DNA of 64,000 bases. Source: Phenylobacterium glaciei (GTDB taxonomy: Bacteria > Pseudomonadota > Alphaproteobacteria > Caulobacterales > Caulobacteraceae). Where the stretch lies: contig NZ_JAGSGD010000001.1 in NCBI RefSeq assembly GCF_016772415.1, positions 1,823,501 to 1,887,500 on the forward strand. Reading direction: 5' to 3'. The position numbers and the translations under genes were made by a program. The notes under the pieces are model-generated. The model did no database searches. It was not told where the DNA came from and saw only the letters and a program-made list of their open reading frames with translations. How positions within the stretch are numbered: the first letter of the stretch is position 1; each line of letters begins with the position of its first letter. Shown one piece after another: positions 36,420 through 45,561 of the stretch.

Positions 36420-38695
36420 TGCCCCAGCTGCTGATCGAACTGTTCTCCGAAGAGATTCCCGCGCGCATGCAGGCCCAGGCCGCACGCGACTTCGAACGTC
36501 TGGCCCGCGAGCACCTGGCGGGCGAAGGCCTGATCCCGGAGGCTGTGAAGTCCTTCGGCGGGCCGCGGCGCCTGACCCTGGTGGCCGAGGGTTTGCCGGC
36601 GACCCAGGGCGACCGCCATGAGGACCGCAAGGGTCCTCGCGTCGGTTCCCCTGACCAGGCCATGGACGGCTTCCTGCGCTCCACCGGCCTGACCCGCGAG
36701 CAGCTGGTGGAGAAGGACGGCGTCTGGTTCGCCCACATCCACCGACAGGGCCGTCCGACGCCCGAGATCATCGCCGAGATGGTCGACAAGATCGTCCGCG
36801 ACTTCCCCTGGCCCAAGTCCATGACCTGGGGGCGGGGGACCCTGCGCTGGGTGCGCCCGCTGAAGCGCATCGTCTGCGTCTTCGACGGCGAGGTCGTGCC
36901 GTTCACCATCGACGGCATCGAGAGCGGCAATGTCACCGAAGGCCACCGCTTCATGGGCTCGGCCCAGCCCTTCAAGGTGCGTGACTTCGACGAGTATGCG
37001 CAGAAGCTGGCCAAGCACTTCGTGATCCTCGACCCCGAGGAGCGCAAGGACCGCATCCTGGAGGGCGCCAAGACCCTGTGCTTCGCGCGCAATCTCGATC
37101 TGGTGGACGACGAGGGCCTGCTGGACGAGGTCTCGGGCCTGGCCGAATGGCCGACCCCAATCCTGGGCGACATGGACCCGGTGTTCCTGGACCTGCCTCC
37201 GGAGGTGATCCGGACCTCCATGCGCACCCACCAGAAGTATTTCGCGGTCCGCGACCCGGCGACGGGCAAGCTCGCGCCGCACTTCCTGACCGTGGCCAAT
37301 ATCGAAGCCGCCGACGGGGGCAAGGTGATCGCCGCCGGCAACGCCAAGGTTCTCTCGGCCCGGCTGTCGGACGCCCGCTTCTTCTGGGACGAGGATCGCA
37401 AGATCAGCCTGGAAGACCGCCTCGAAAAGCTGAAGGGCGTCACCTTCCACGCCAAGCTGGGCAGCCTCTATGAGCGGGTCGAGCGGCTGGAGATCCTGGC
37501 CAAGGCCATCGCGCCGCGGGTCGGCGCCGATGTCGCCAAGGCGGTGCTGGCCGCGCGCCTGGCCAAGGCCGATCTCGGCACGGGCATGGTCGGCGAGTTC
37601 CCCGAACTGCAGGGCCTGATGGGCGGCTACTACGCGCGCGAGGAAAAGATCAGCGGCGTGGTGGCCGACGCCATCCGCGACCACTACCGCCCGGTCGGCG
37701 CCAATGACGAGGCGCCCGACACCCCGGTCACCATGGCCGTGGCCCTCGCCGAAAAGCTCGACACGCTGACGGCTTTCTTCGCCATCAATGAGAAACCCAC
37801 CGGGTCGCGCGACCCCTATGCCCTGCGCCGCGCGGCGCTGGGGGTGATCCGCATCCTGCTGGGCTCGGAGGCGCGTGCGCCCGTCCGCCAGCTGGTGGGC
37901 GACTGGTATCGGTCCTTGCGCTGCTACGTCGATCCGGGCCGCGCCCTCTACGTCTCCACCAAGCGGACCACCGGCTATCTGGGGCCGCTGTCGCGCAGCC
38001 CCTCGGAGGTCTTCGAGACCTATGTCGAGGAGTTCGAGGACGCGCTTCTTGAAGGCAAACCCTATGTGGTGGCCACCGAGGCGGACTTCGACATCCGCTT
38101 CGACCGCTCGGCCGCGGCCGGTGAGGCGCCCGAGGGCGAGGTGCTCTACGAATTCCGCCCCTACGCCGTGGTGGCCGACGAGGTCATGGCCTTCTTCGCC
38201 GACCGCCTGAAGGTGGTGCTGCGCGACCAGGGCAAGCGCCACGACCTGGTGGACGCGGTCTTCGCCCTCGGCGACGACGACCTGGTGCGTATCGTCGCCC
38301 GGGTCGAGGCCCTGGATGGCTTCCTCAAGACCGAGGACGGCAAGAACCTGCTGGCCGGCGAGAAGCGCGCCCGACAACTGCTCCAGGCCGAGGAAAAGAA
38401 GGGCCCCTTACCTGCGGGTCCGGCCGTGGCCATGTCCGGCGCGACCTCGGAGGAGACCGCCCTGATCGGGGCGATTTCCCTTGCGGAACCCGCGGTGGCG
38501 CGTGCATTGCACAATGAAGATTTCGCAGGTGCGATGCGTGCCCTGTCGGGACTGCGCGCGCCCGTGGACGCCTTCTTCGAGAAGGTGTTGGTGAACTCTG
38601 AGGTCGCGGCGGAACGTGAGAACCGTCTACGGCTTCTGGCGCAGGTGCGTGATGCGATGGGTCGCGTCGCGGACTTCTCTCTGGTGACGGGTTAG
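36419..38695 (+). CDS. glyS: Glycyl-tRNA synthetase beta subunit
   Basis: A 758-aa beta subunit that binds tRNA-Gly. It opens PQLLIELFSEEIPARMQ, a hallmark of the family, and has the core GHRFMG-type element (TEGHRFMGSAQPF) and the MRTHQKYFAV segment. An HD-like region follows, and the C-terminal DALR anticodon-binding domain contains ALSGLRAPVDAFFEKVLVN. Of usual length or slightly longer than average. The start overlaps the preceding stop by one base. Confidence 0.96.
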   Translation: MPQLLIELFSEEIPARMQAQAARDFERLAREHLAGEGLIPEAVKSFGGPRRLTLVAEGLPATQGDRHEDRKGPRVGSPDQAMDGFLRSTGLTREQLVEKDGVWFAHIHRQGRPTPEIIAEMVDKIVRDFPWPKSMTWGRGTLRWVRPLKRIVCVFDGEVVPFTIDGIESGNVTEGHRFMGSAQPFKVRDFDEYAQKLAKHFVILDPEERKDRILEGAKTLCFARNLDLVDDEGLLDEVSGLAEWPTPILGDMDPVFLDLPPEVIRTSMRTHQKYFAVRDPATGKLAPHFLTVANIEAADGGKVIAAGNAKVLSARLSDARFFWDEDRKISLEDRLEKLKGVTFHAKLGSLYERVERLEILAKAIAPRVGADVAKAVLAARLAKADLGTGMVGEFPELQGLMGGYYAREEKISGVVADAIRDHYRPVGANDEAPDTPVTMAVALAEKLDTLTAFFAINEKPTGSRDPYALRRAALGVIRILLGSEARAPVRQLVGDWYRSLRCYVDPGRALYVSTKRTTGYLGPLSRSPSEVFETYVEEFEDALLEGKPYVVATEADFDIRFDRSAAAGEAPEGEVLYEFRPYAVVADEVMAFFADRLKVVLRDQGKRHDLVDAVFALGDDDLVRIVARVEALDGFLKTEDGKNLLAGEKRARQLLQAEEKKGPLPAGPAVAMSGATSEETALIGAISLAEPAVARALHNEDFAGAMRALSGLRAPVDAFFEKVLVNSEVAAERENRLRLLAQVRDAMGRVADFSLVTG

Positions 38696-38707
38696 GAGAC
38701 CTCAAGG

Positions 38708-41404
38708 ATGCCGACCGATACGCTGACCAAGTCGCGCTGGGTCTATTCCTTTGGCGGGGGCGGCGCCGACGGCGACGCGTCCATGAAGAACCTGCTGGGC
38801 GGGAAGGGGGCCAACCTCGCCGAGATGTCCTCCCTGGGCCTGCCCGTGCCCCCCGGCTTCACCATCACCACTGAAGCCTGCGTCCACTACTATTCCAACG
38901 ACAAGGCCTATCCCGAAGGCCTGAAGGAACAGGTCGTGGCGGGCCTGGCCAAGGTCGAGGCGATCACCGGCAAGGTGTTCGGCGACGCCGCCAACCCGCT
39001 GCTGGTCTCGGTGCGCTCGGGCGCCCGGGCCTCCATGCCCGGCATGATGGACACTGTCCTGAACCTCGGCCTCAACGACCAGACCGTGGAGGGCCTGGCC
39101 AAGCTGGCCGGTGACCGCCGCTTCGCCTTCGACAGCTATCGCCGCTTCATCCAGATGTACTCCGCCGTAGTCCTGGATCTGGACCACCACATGTTCGAGG
39201 ACATCCTCGACGAACAGAAGGAGCGCCTCGACGTCAGCGTCGACACCGCCCTTTCCGCCGAGGACTGGGAGAAGGTCGTCAGCGCCTACAAGGCCGCCGT
39301 CGAGCGTGAGCTGGGCCATCCCTTCCCACAGGATCCGCAGGCCCAGCTTTGGGGCGCCATCAGCGCGGTGTTCGCCAGCTGGATGAACGACCGGGCCAAG
39401 TTCTACCGCCGCATGCACGACATCCCTGAAAGCTGGGGGACCGCCGTCAACGTCCAGTCGATGGTGTTCGGCAACATGGGCGACAGCAGCGCCACCGGCG
39501 TGGCCTTCACCCGCAACCCGTCCACCGGCGAGGCGCGCCTCTATGGCGAGTTCCTGATCAACGCCCAGGGCGAGGACGTGGTGGCCGGCATCCGCACGCC
39601 CCAGGCCCTGACGCGCGCCGCCCGCGAGGAGATGGGCGAGAAGTCGCCGTCCATGGAGGAGGCCCTCCCGGACGTCTTTGCGGAGTTCAAGTCCGTCGTC
39701 GAGAAGCTGGAACAGCACTATCGCGACATGCAGGACATCGAGTTCACCGTGGAGAAGGGGCGCCTCTACATGCTCCAGACCCGCAACGGCAAGCGCACCG
39801 CCAAGGCCGCGCTGAAGGTCGCGGTGGATCTCGCCAATGAGGGCCTGATCACCAAGGAAGAGGCGGTGATGCGCATCGAGCCCGGGTCGCTCGATCAGCT
39901 GCTGCACCCCACCATCGATCCGGCGAGCCCGCGCGACATCATCACCTCGGGCCTGCCCGCGTCGCCGGGCGCGGCCACGGGCAAGGTGGTGTTCGACGCC
40001 GACGAGGCCGAGAAGATGGCCGCCGCCGGCGAGGCGGTGATCCTGGTCCGCGAGGAAACCAGCCCCGAAGACATCCACGGCATGCACGCGGCCAAGGCGA
40101 TCCTGACGGCGCGCGGCGGCATGACCAGCCACGCCGCCGTGGTGGCCCGCGGCATGGGGCGTCCCTGCGTCTCCGGCGCCAGCGAGCTCTATATCGACGA
40201 CGCGGCCCAGACCTTCCGGGCCCGCAACCGCACCTTCAAGGCCGGCGATATCATCACCATCGATGGCTCCAAGGGCGAGGTGCTGGCCGGCGCCGTGCAG
40301 ATGATCGAGCCGGAGCTGACGGGTGACTTCGCCGCCCTGATGGTCTGGGCCGACGCCATCCGCCGCCTGAAGGTCCGCGCCAACGCCGAGACCGCCACCG
40401 ACGCCGCCGCCGCCCGTCAGTTCGGCGCCGAGGGCATCGGCCTGGTGCGCTCCGAGCACATGTTCTTCGACGCCGTGCGCATCGCCGCCGTGCGCGAGAT
40501 GATCCTGGCCGACGACCGCCCGGGCCGTGAACAGGCGCTCGCCAAGATGCTGGTCATGCAGCGCGAGGACTTTGTGCAGCTGTTTTCCATCATGGAGGGC
40601 CTGCCGGTCACCTTCCGGCTGCTGGACCCGCCGCTTCACGAGTTCCTGCCCCACACCGCCGAGGACGTCGAAGCGGTCTCCAAGGCCACCGGCCTGGACG
40701 CCGCCAAGCTGCTGGCCCGCGCCAAGGAGCTGCACGAGGTGAACCCCATGCTGGGCCACCGCGGCTGCCGCCTGGGCGTGGCCTATCCTGAGATCTACGA
40801 GATGCAGGTCCGCGCCATCCTGGAGGCCGCCATCGAGGTGGTTCAGTCCGGCAAGGCCGCGCCGATCCCGGAGATCATGCACCCGCTCGTCTCCAAAGGC
40901 TTGGAGATGAAGTTCCTGCGCGAACTCACCGACCGGGTCGCCCAGCAGGTGATGGCCGAGAAGGGCGTCACCATCGACTACCGGGTCGGCACCATGGTGG
41001 AGCTGCCCCGCGCCGCCATCCGCGCCGACGACCTGGCGCAGTACGCCGAGTTCTTCTCCTTCGGCACCAACGACCTGACCCAGACCACCTTCGGCATCAG
41101 TCGCGATGACAGCGGCCGCTTCCTGGGCGCCTATATCGACAAGGGCATCTTCGAGCGCGACCCCTTCGTGACCCTCGACCAGGAAGGCGTTGGCGACCTG
41201 ATCCGCATCGCCGTCGAGCGCGGCCGCAAGACCCGCCCCGACATCAAGCTCGGCATCTGCGGCGAGCATGGCGGCGACCCGGCCTCCATCGAGTTCTGCG
41301 AGAAGATCGGCCTCGACTATGTGAGCTGCTCGCCCTTCCGGGTGCCGATCGCCCGCCTGGCCGCTGCCCAGGCCGCCATCGGCGAGCGCGAGAAGGACCG
41401 GTGA
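38708..41404 (+). CDS. ppdK: Pyruvate, phosphate dikinase
   Basis: An 898-aa PPDK interconverting pyruvate + ATP + Pi with PEP + AMP + PPi. The N-terminal ATP-grasp domain starts KNLLGGKGANLAEM with SVRSGARASMPGMMDTVLN. The central swivelling domain carries the catalytic His in GGMTSHAAVVARGMG (about 468-482). The C-terminal PEP/pyruvate TIM barrel includes SFGTNDLTQTTFG and the CGEHGGDP element with the catalytic Cys. Full length. The AAGG Shine-Dalgarno lies just after the glyS stop, so ppdK is likely in the same operon, and a small gene overlaps its 3' end. Confidence 0.96.
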   Translation: MPTDTLTKSRWVYSFGGGGADGDASMKNLLGGKGANLAEMSSLGLPVPPGFTITTEACVHYYSNDKAYPEGLKEQVVAGLAKVEAITGKVFGDAANPLLVSVRSGARASMPGMMDTVLNLGLNDQTVEGLAKLAGDRRFAFDSYRRFIQMYSAVVLDLDHHMFEDILDEQKERLDVSVDTALSAEDWEKVVSAYKAAVERELGHPFPQDPQAQLWGAISAVFASWMNDRAKFYRRMHDIPESWGTAVNVQSMVFGNMGDSSATGVAFTRNPSTGEARLYGEFLINAQGEDVVAGIRTPQALTRAAREEMGEKSPSMEEALPDVFAEFKSVVEKLEQHYRDMQDIEFTVEKGRLYMLQTRNGKRTAKAALKVAVDLANEGLITKEEAVMRIEPGSLDQLLHPTIDPASPRDIITSGLPASPGAATGKVVFDADEAEKMAAAGEAVILVREETSPEDIHGMHAAKAILTARGGMTSHAAVVARGMGRPCVSGASELYIDDAAQTFRARNRTFKAGDIITIDGSKGEVLAGAVQMIEPELTGDFAALMVWADAIRRLKVRANAETATDAAAARQFGAEGIGLVRSEHMFFDAVRIAAVREMILADDRPGREQALAKMLVMQREDFVQLFSIMEGLPVTFRLLDPPLHEFLPHTAEDVEAVSKATGLDAAKLLARAKELHEVNPMLGHRGCRLGVAYPEIYEMQVRAILEAAIEVVQSGKAAPIPEIMHPLVSKGLEMKFLRELTDRVAQQVMAEKGVTIDYRVGTMVELPRAAIRADDLAQYAEFFSFGTNDLTQTTFGISRDDSGRFLGAYIDKGIFERDPFVTLDQEGVGDLIRIAVERGRKTRPDIKLGICGEHGGDPASIEFCEKIGLDYVSCSPFRVPIARLAAAQAAIGEREKDR

Positions 41405-41649
41405 CAAGGAAATCACGCCCGCTCCCCGTCGTCGTGCAGGTCCGCCCGAGGGCCCTGACGGCTGGGGCGGTGGGCACATTGGCCCTGGGCGCGTTCGCCG
41501 TGGGCGCTCTGGCCGTGGGGGCCCTTGCGATCGGGTCGCTCGCCATCGGCCGTCTGGCGCTTGGCCGGGGCCGCATCAAACGTCTCGAGATCGACGAACT
41601 CGTCGTCGGCAAGCTGACCGTCCTCGACGGCGAACCCCAGGAGCCCTGA
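41401..41649 (+). CDS. Small pentapeptide-periodic protein, unknown function
   Basis: An 82-aa protein starting with a GTG that overlaps the ppdK stop (GTGA). From about residue 20 it runs in strict five-residue steps of the form A(V/I/L)G-x-(L/F): ALGAF, AVGAL, AVGAL, AIGSL, AIGRL, ALGRG, then charged versions RIKRL, EIDEL, VVGKL. This is the spacing of a pentapeptide-repeat quadrilateral beta-helix, although a transmembrane hairpin is an alternative for the hydrophobic part. Cotranslation with ppdK suggests it is expressed; no function is known to me. Confidence 0.65.
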   Translation: MTRKSRPLPVVVQVRPRALTAGAVGTLALGAFAVGALAVGALAIGSLAIGRLALGRGRIKRLEIDELVVGKLTVLDGEPQEP

Positions 41650-41650
41650 C

Positions 41651-41878
41651 ATGACCGCACGCATCCACGGCGCGATCTATCCGGCGCCCTCCGAGGGCCT
41701 GCCGATGATCATCGCCATCTTCAAGGATGGCGAACTGGCCGGCTGCAACATCGCCGCCGACGAGGCGCAGGCCGAGGAGATGATCAAGACCGCCGTGGCC
41801 GAGCTGCAGCGTCTGGAGGTGCTCTCCAACCTGCCCACCAACACCATCACTGTGCGCCGGCCGGTTCAGCCGCGCTGA
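41651..41878 (+). CDS. Small conserved-looking hypothetical protein
   Basis: A 75-aa protein of unknown function: beta-rich start (ARIHGAIYPAPSEGLPMIIA), a central GELAGCNIAADEAQAEEMI and a final ITVRRPVQPR. It begins two bases after the stop of the pentapeptide-periodic gene, so it is the last member of the glyQ...ppdK run. No signal peptide or membrane helix. Confidence 0.6.
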   Translation: MTARIHGAIYPAPSEGLPMIIAIFKDGELAGCNIAADEAQAEEMIKTAVAELQRLEVLSNLPTNTITVRRPVQPR

Positions 41879-41949
41879 GGCGGGGAGGGCTGGGGCGGTG
41901 GCCAGATCGTCGCCGACCGGCCCTATTTCGACCCCACCGCCATCTGGGC

Positions 41950-43332
41950 TCAGCTCGGCGTCGGCTGAAGGATCCTGTTGAGCGGCCGGATGAACAGCAG
42001 GATTCCGACGGCCCCGGCCAGACTGATCGCCGCGTGCAGGCCCCAGAAGTTGAACGGGGTCATCTTCTCGTAGAAGCCGCCCAGCCAGCCCGAGAGATAG
42101 TTGGAGACGAAGGCGGTCAGGAAGGCCACGCCCATGATCACCCCGCCGATGGCCGCCGGGGCGGCGCGGGAACATAGGGCAAGCGTCGTCGGCCACTGGA
42201 AGATGAAGCCCAGACCGAACAGCGCGAAACAGGCCACGCTCCACAGCAGGCTGGGCTTGCCGCCGGCCGCGAAGATCAGCGAGGCGATCATCAGGCAGCC
42301 CATGCCAGCCGCCCCCATCACGCTGCCCCAGCCGATCTTGGCCAGGTCGCTGGGCTCGGTCCCCTTGGCGGCCTGATTGGCCCACAGCCGCATGACGATT
42401 GGCGTGAAGCCGACGATGAACAGGCCGTCCAGCGACGGTAGCCAGGTCACCGGGGTCTCGAAGCCCAGGATGTGCCGGTCGGTGGTGGCTCGATACCAGA
42501 GGGTCATGACGTTGAACTCCTGACCATAGGCCGTGGAATAGAAGGTCCCCAGCACCAGCATGGCCACCAGGGCCAGGATGATCTTGCCGTCGCCAGGCGC
42601 GAGGCCTGGACGTTTCTCCGTCCCGCGCGGGGTCAGGGTGTCCGGCGGCAGATACTTGCTACCCGCCAGATAGGTGATCAGGCCCACCACCATGCCGGCG
42701 GCGGCCAGCTCGAAGCCGTAATGCCAGCCATAGAGTTCACCCACCGTGCCGCAGGCGAGCGGCGCGGCGAATCCGCCGATATTGATCGCCAGGTTGAACA
42801 GCGAGAAGCCGCGCGTGCGGCGCGGGTCGGTCTTGTCATAGAGGGCGCCGACCTGGGCCGAGATATTGCCCTTCAGCAGGCCGCCGCCGAGGATCAGCAC
42901 CAGCAAGGCGATCAGGAAGGAGGCCTCGAAGGCCATCAGCAGGTGGCCGATCCCCATCAGCACCGCGCCCGCGATCACCGTGCGCCTCTGGCCCAGCACC
43001 TGGTCGCCGATCCAACCGCCGATCAGCGGAGTGAAATAGACGAAGGCGGTGTAGAGGCCGAAGATCTGCGACGACAGGGCCTGGATCGACAGGGGGCCGA
43101 ACACGCTTTCGATGCCGGCCCGGAAGGCCGCCATCCCGGCGATGGCCTCAATGTGGCCGGGCCGCAGGGCCTGGTCGACCATGTAGAGCACCAGCAGGGC
43201 CTGCATCCCGTAGAACGAGAAGCGCTCCCAGACCTCGGTGAAGCTCAGGAAGTAGAGCCCCCTCGGGTGGCCCATCAGGTCGCGCGCAGCGCCGATGTCC
43301 GGCAGGCCGGCAGCCTCGGTAGATGTGGTCAC
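41950..43332 (-). CDS. POT-family (PTR2) peptide/proton symporter
   Basis: A 460-aa major facilitator for di- and tripeptide uptake. The family E-x-x-E-R signature is in FTEVWERFSFYGM on the first helix, and GGWIGDQVLGQRRTV and the FSLFNLAINIGGF motif (PTR2 signature region) follow. About 12-14 transmembrane helices are seen. I use GTG 43332, which has a GGGGGG Shine-Dalgarno; the longer frame to 43431 adds a hydrophilic leader with no support. Divergent from the DUF488 gene. Confidence 0.88.
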   Translation of the reverse strand: MTTSTEAAGLPDIGAARDLMGHPRGLYFLSFTEVWERFSFYGMQALLVLYMVDQALRPGHIEAIAGMAAFRAGIESVFGPLSIQALSSQIFGLYTAFVYFTPLIGGWIGDQVLGQRRTVIAGAVLMGIGHLLMAFEASFLIALLVLILGGGLLKGNISAQVGALYDKTDPRRTRGFSLFNLAINIGGFAAPLACGTVGELYGWHYGFELAAAGMVVGLITYLAGSKYLPPDTLTPRGTEKRPGLAPGDGKIILALVAMLVLGTFYSTAYGQEFNVMTLWYRATTDRHILGFETPVTWLPSLDGLFIVGFTPIVMRLWANQAAKGTEPSDLAKIGWGSVMGAAGMGCLMIASLIFAAGGKPSLLWSVACFALFGLGFIFQWPTTLALCSRAAPAAIGGVIMGVAFLTAFVSNYLSGWLGGFYEKMTPFNFWGLHAAISLAGAVGILLFIRPLNRILQPTPS

Positions 43333-43490
43333 GGTAAGCCCCCCAGGCGCACGGCGTCCCAGACTGCTCCGCGCCGATGGGCAGGGGAAGCGACTTTCGG
43401 ATCGCCACCCCTCGGCTGGGGCCGCAGTCACGATCTCCCTTTCGCAACAGCGCCGCTGGCCATCTGACCAGCCGCCTCTATTTTACGGAA

Positions 43491-43934
43491 ATGCCCAGCC
43501 ATATCCCGCTCGCCACCATCGGCTATGAGAGCCAGACCCAGGACGCGGTCATCGCCCGCCTGAAGGCCGCAAAGGTCGCTGTCCTGATCGATGTCCGCGC
43601 GGTGGCCGCCTCGCGCCGTGCGGGCTTTTCCAAGACCCTGCTGGCCGCCAGCCTGGTGGAGGCGGGAATTGAGTACCTCCACCTGCGCCAACTCGGCACG
43701 CCGAAGCCCGGCCGGGAGGCCGCGCGCAAGGGCCGAATCGGCGAGATGACGGAGATTTTCGAGGCCCACATGGCCGAGCCCGCCGCCCAGCTCGAACTGG
43801 CCCGGGCCACCGCCATCGCCGCCGACCGCAAGACAGCCCTGCTCTGCTACGAGGCCGACCACTGCGGCTGTCACCGCAAGATCCTGGCCGAGGCGATCGC
43901 CGAGACCCTCGGCTGCGAGATCGAGAATTTGTAG
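43491..43934 (+). CDS. DUF488 family protein
   Basis: A 147-aa cytoplasmic protein. The family features are TIGYESQTQDAVIARL at the start, VLIDVRAVAASRRAGFSK with the conserved DVR, and a C-terminal CYEADHCGCHRKILAE with clustered Cys/His. Biochemical function unknown. The ATG at 43491 gives the correct N-terminus; upstream frame extension is non-conserved. Convergent with the YceI gene. Confidence 0.82.
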   Translation: MPSHIPLATIGYESQTQDAVIARLKAAKVAVLIDVRAVAASRRAGFSKTLLAASLVEAGIEYLHLRQLGTPKPGREAARKGRIGEMTEIFEAHMAEPAAQLELARATAIAADRKTALLCYEADHCGCHRKILAEAIAETLGCEIENL

Positions 43935-43944
43935 GCCGCAATCT

Positions 43945-43965
43945 CCCTCCCCAGGTCGGGGAGGG
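43945..43965. terminator. Hairpin between convergent DUF488 and YceI genes
   Basis: CCCTCCCC / GGGGAGGG with a five-base loop, located in the 41-bp gap between two converging stops. No T-run, so its terminator role is an inference from position. Confidence 0.5.
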
Positions 43966-43975
43966 CGGGCGCGCC

Positions 43976-44611
43976 CTACGGCTGCATCTCGAACTCGGTG
44001 TCGATCACCAGGTCGATAGGATCGGCGAACACCGGGGCCAGGCCGAAGTCGCCGGGCTTGAGGGTCGCCGTCGCGGTCATGCCGATGCGTGGCTTGCCGA
44101 AGCCCTTGCCGGCGCCCACCAGGACGACGTCGAAGGTCAACGGCTTGGTCTTGCCCATCAGGGTGAAGTTGCCGTCGACCTGGCCGTGGGTGGCGTCGGT
44201 CTTGCGGAAGGCCGTCGAGACGAAGGTGGCGGTCGGGAAGGCCTTGGCGTTCAGGAACTTGTCGGAAATCTCGGCGCCGAAGCCGGCCACATTGGTGCCG
44301 ACGGTCCCGGTCCGCACCGTGGCGTTCACCGAGGACTTGGCGGGCGAGGCCGGGTCCCAGACCAGGGTCGCGGCGGCCTTGTCGAAGCGGAAGATGCTGA
44401 TGGAGTAGCCCATATGGCGGACGCGGGCGATGACGCCGACGTGGCTCTCGTCCATCTTGTAGGTCCCGGCCGGGGCCAGGCTGGCGTCGGGCTCGCCGCA
44501 GAAGATGCCGGCGGGCACACCGGGCGGGCAGGCGCCGCCAGCGGCCAGGGCCTGTCCTGCGAAGGCCAGGCTGGCGCCCGCGGCCAGCAACATCGTCATC
44601 AGCTTGGTCAT
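43976..44611 (-). CDS. YceI-like periplasmic lipid-binding protein
   Basis: A 211-aa exported protein (signal peptide cleaved near ALAAG). The YceI lipocalin-like barrel includes YKMDESHVGVIARVRHMGYS, an SSVNATVRTGTVGTN segment and NFTLMGKTKPLTFDVVL. Family members bind isoprenoid or other lipids in the periplasm. Two Cys near the mature N-terminus could form a disulfide. Stands alone. Confidence 0.88.
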   Translation of the reverse strand: MTKLMTMLLAAGASLAFAGQALAAGGACPPGVPAGIFCGEPDASLAPAGTYKMDESHVGVIARVRHMGYSISIFRFDKAAATLVWDPASPAKSSVNATVRTGTVGTNVAGFGAEISDKFLNAKAFPTATFVSTAFRKTDATHGQVDGNFTLMGKTKPLTFDVVLVGAGKGFGKPRIGMTATATLKPGDFGLAPVFADPIDLVIDTEFEMQP

Positions 44612-44692
44612 GGCCAGTACACTTGTTTCCGATGGGTCTGTCCCAAGGACGATCCACGCGTGACGCGCCCGACAGCGAGCGCGATCTTTTTG

Positions 44693-45454
44693 TCAGGTGG
44701 CGGGCAGGGTCACCAGGGATTCAGCGAGCAGCTCCTGCAACAGAGCGGTGCGCGGATAGGGATGGTGCCGGTACTGGCGGAAACCCTCGGCCAGGGGCAC
44801 GCCGAAGTCGCGGCCGCGGCGGCGCGTCCAGGCCTCCATCGAGGCCTGGTGGTCGCTGATGTCGTGCTGCTTTGAGACCCAGCTGTCCTGGCTCTTGTGG
44901 GCGGCCAGCATGGCCTGCTTGGTGGCGAAGACGGCGCCGACATCGCAGCCGAAGTCGGGGACCACCTTGCCCCCCTCGCGGTCGCGCCCGCCGATGGGGT
45001 CCATGTAGTAAAGGTGCGGGATACCCTTGAGGACCTCCGCGTCACCGGTCCGGTAGTTTGGCACCGAGGCGGCGAAACAGGCGTCGCGGACCAGGACGCT
45101 GACCGCCTCATGGTCGGGATGGTAGTCCACTGGCGAGGCGGTCAGGACGATGTCCGGCGCGGCCCATCGGATCATCTCCGTCACCCGTCGCCGGCAGGGA
45201 TCGTCATTGAACACGCAGAGGTCGGGGATGTCGGCGCAGCGATAGTCGGCTCCAATGAGGGCAGCGGCCGCCGTGGCTTCACCCTTGCGGATAACCGCCG
45301 TCTCGGCAGGCTCAGTCTCGTTGGAGCCGCAGTCGCCCGCCGTCACGGTGACGATCTTCACGGCGTGCCCTTTTTCCGCCAGCACAGCCAGGGTCCCCGC
45401 GCCGAGGGTCTCGATGTCGTCGGGATGGGCGTGGATGGCGAGGATCGTGATCAT
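44693..45454 (-). CDS. PIG-L/LmbE-family deacetylase
   Basis: A 253-aa zinc-dependent deacetylase-fold protein. The N-terminal zinc motif is HAHPDDIE (about 8-15) and the downstream metal ligand is in PDHEAV (about 113-118). The family removes N-acetyl groups from amino sugars or acts on similar amides; the substrate is unknown. The ATG at 45454 opens MITILAIHAHPDD, typical of the family. Divergent from the M48 protease gene. Confidence 0.87.
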   Translation of the reverse strand: MITILAIHAHPDDIETLGAGTLAVLAEKGHAVKIVTVTAGDCGSNETEPAETAVIRKGEATAAAALIGADYRCADIPDLCVFNDDPCRRRVTEMIRWAAPDIVLTASPVDYHPDHEAVSVLVRDACFAASVPNYRTGDAEVLKGIPHLYYMDPIGGRDREGGKVVPDFGCDVGAVFATKQAMLAAHKSQDSWVSKQHDISDHQASMEAWTRRRGRDFGVPLAEGFRQYRHHPYPRTALLQELLAESLVTLPAT

Positions 45455-45561
45455 CGGCCTTTATCGCCCGGCGCCCGCGCGTCGGGAAGATGAGACATAT
45501 TTCACCTGACAAGCCGGGGGTTATCTGGCCTTTTCCACCCCTTATTCGGGAGGGTAGGGGC

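Noticed and set aside
38702..41479. A 925-codon minus-strand open frame opposite ppdK, and similar ones opposite glyS and valS
   Set aside because: The composition (His, Gly, Ala, Gln and Val-rich) is that of an antisense reading of GC-rich codons, and the plus-strand genes are unmistakable.
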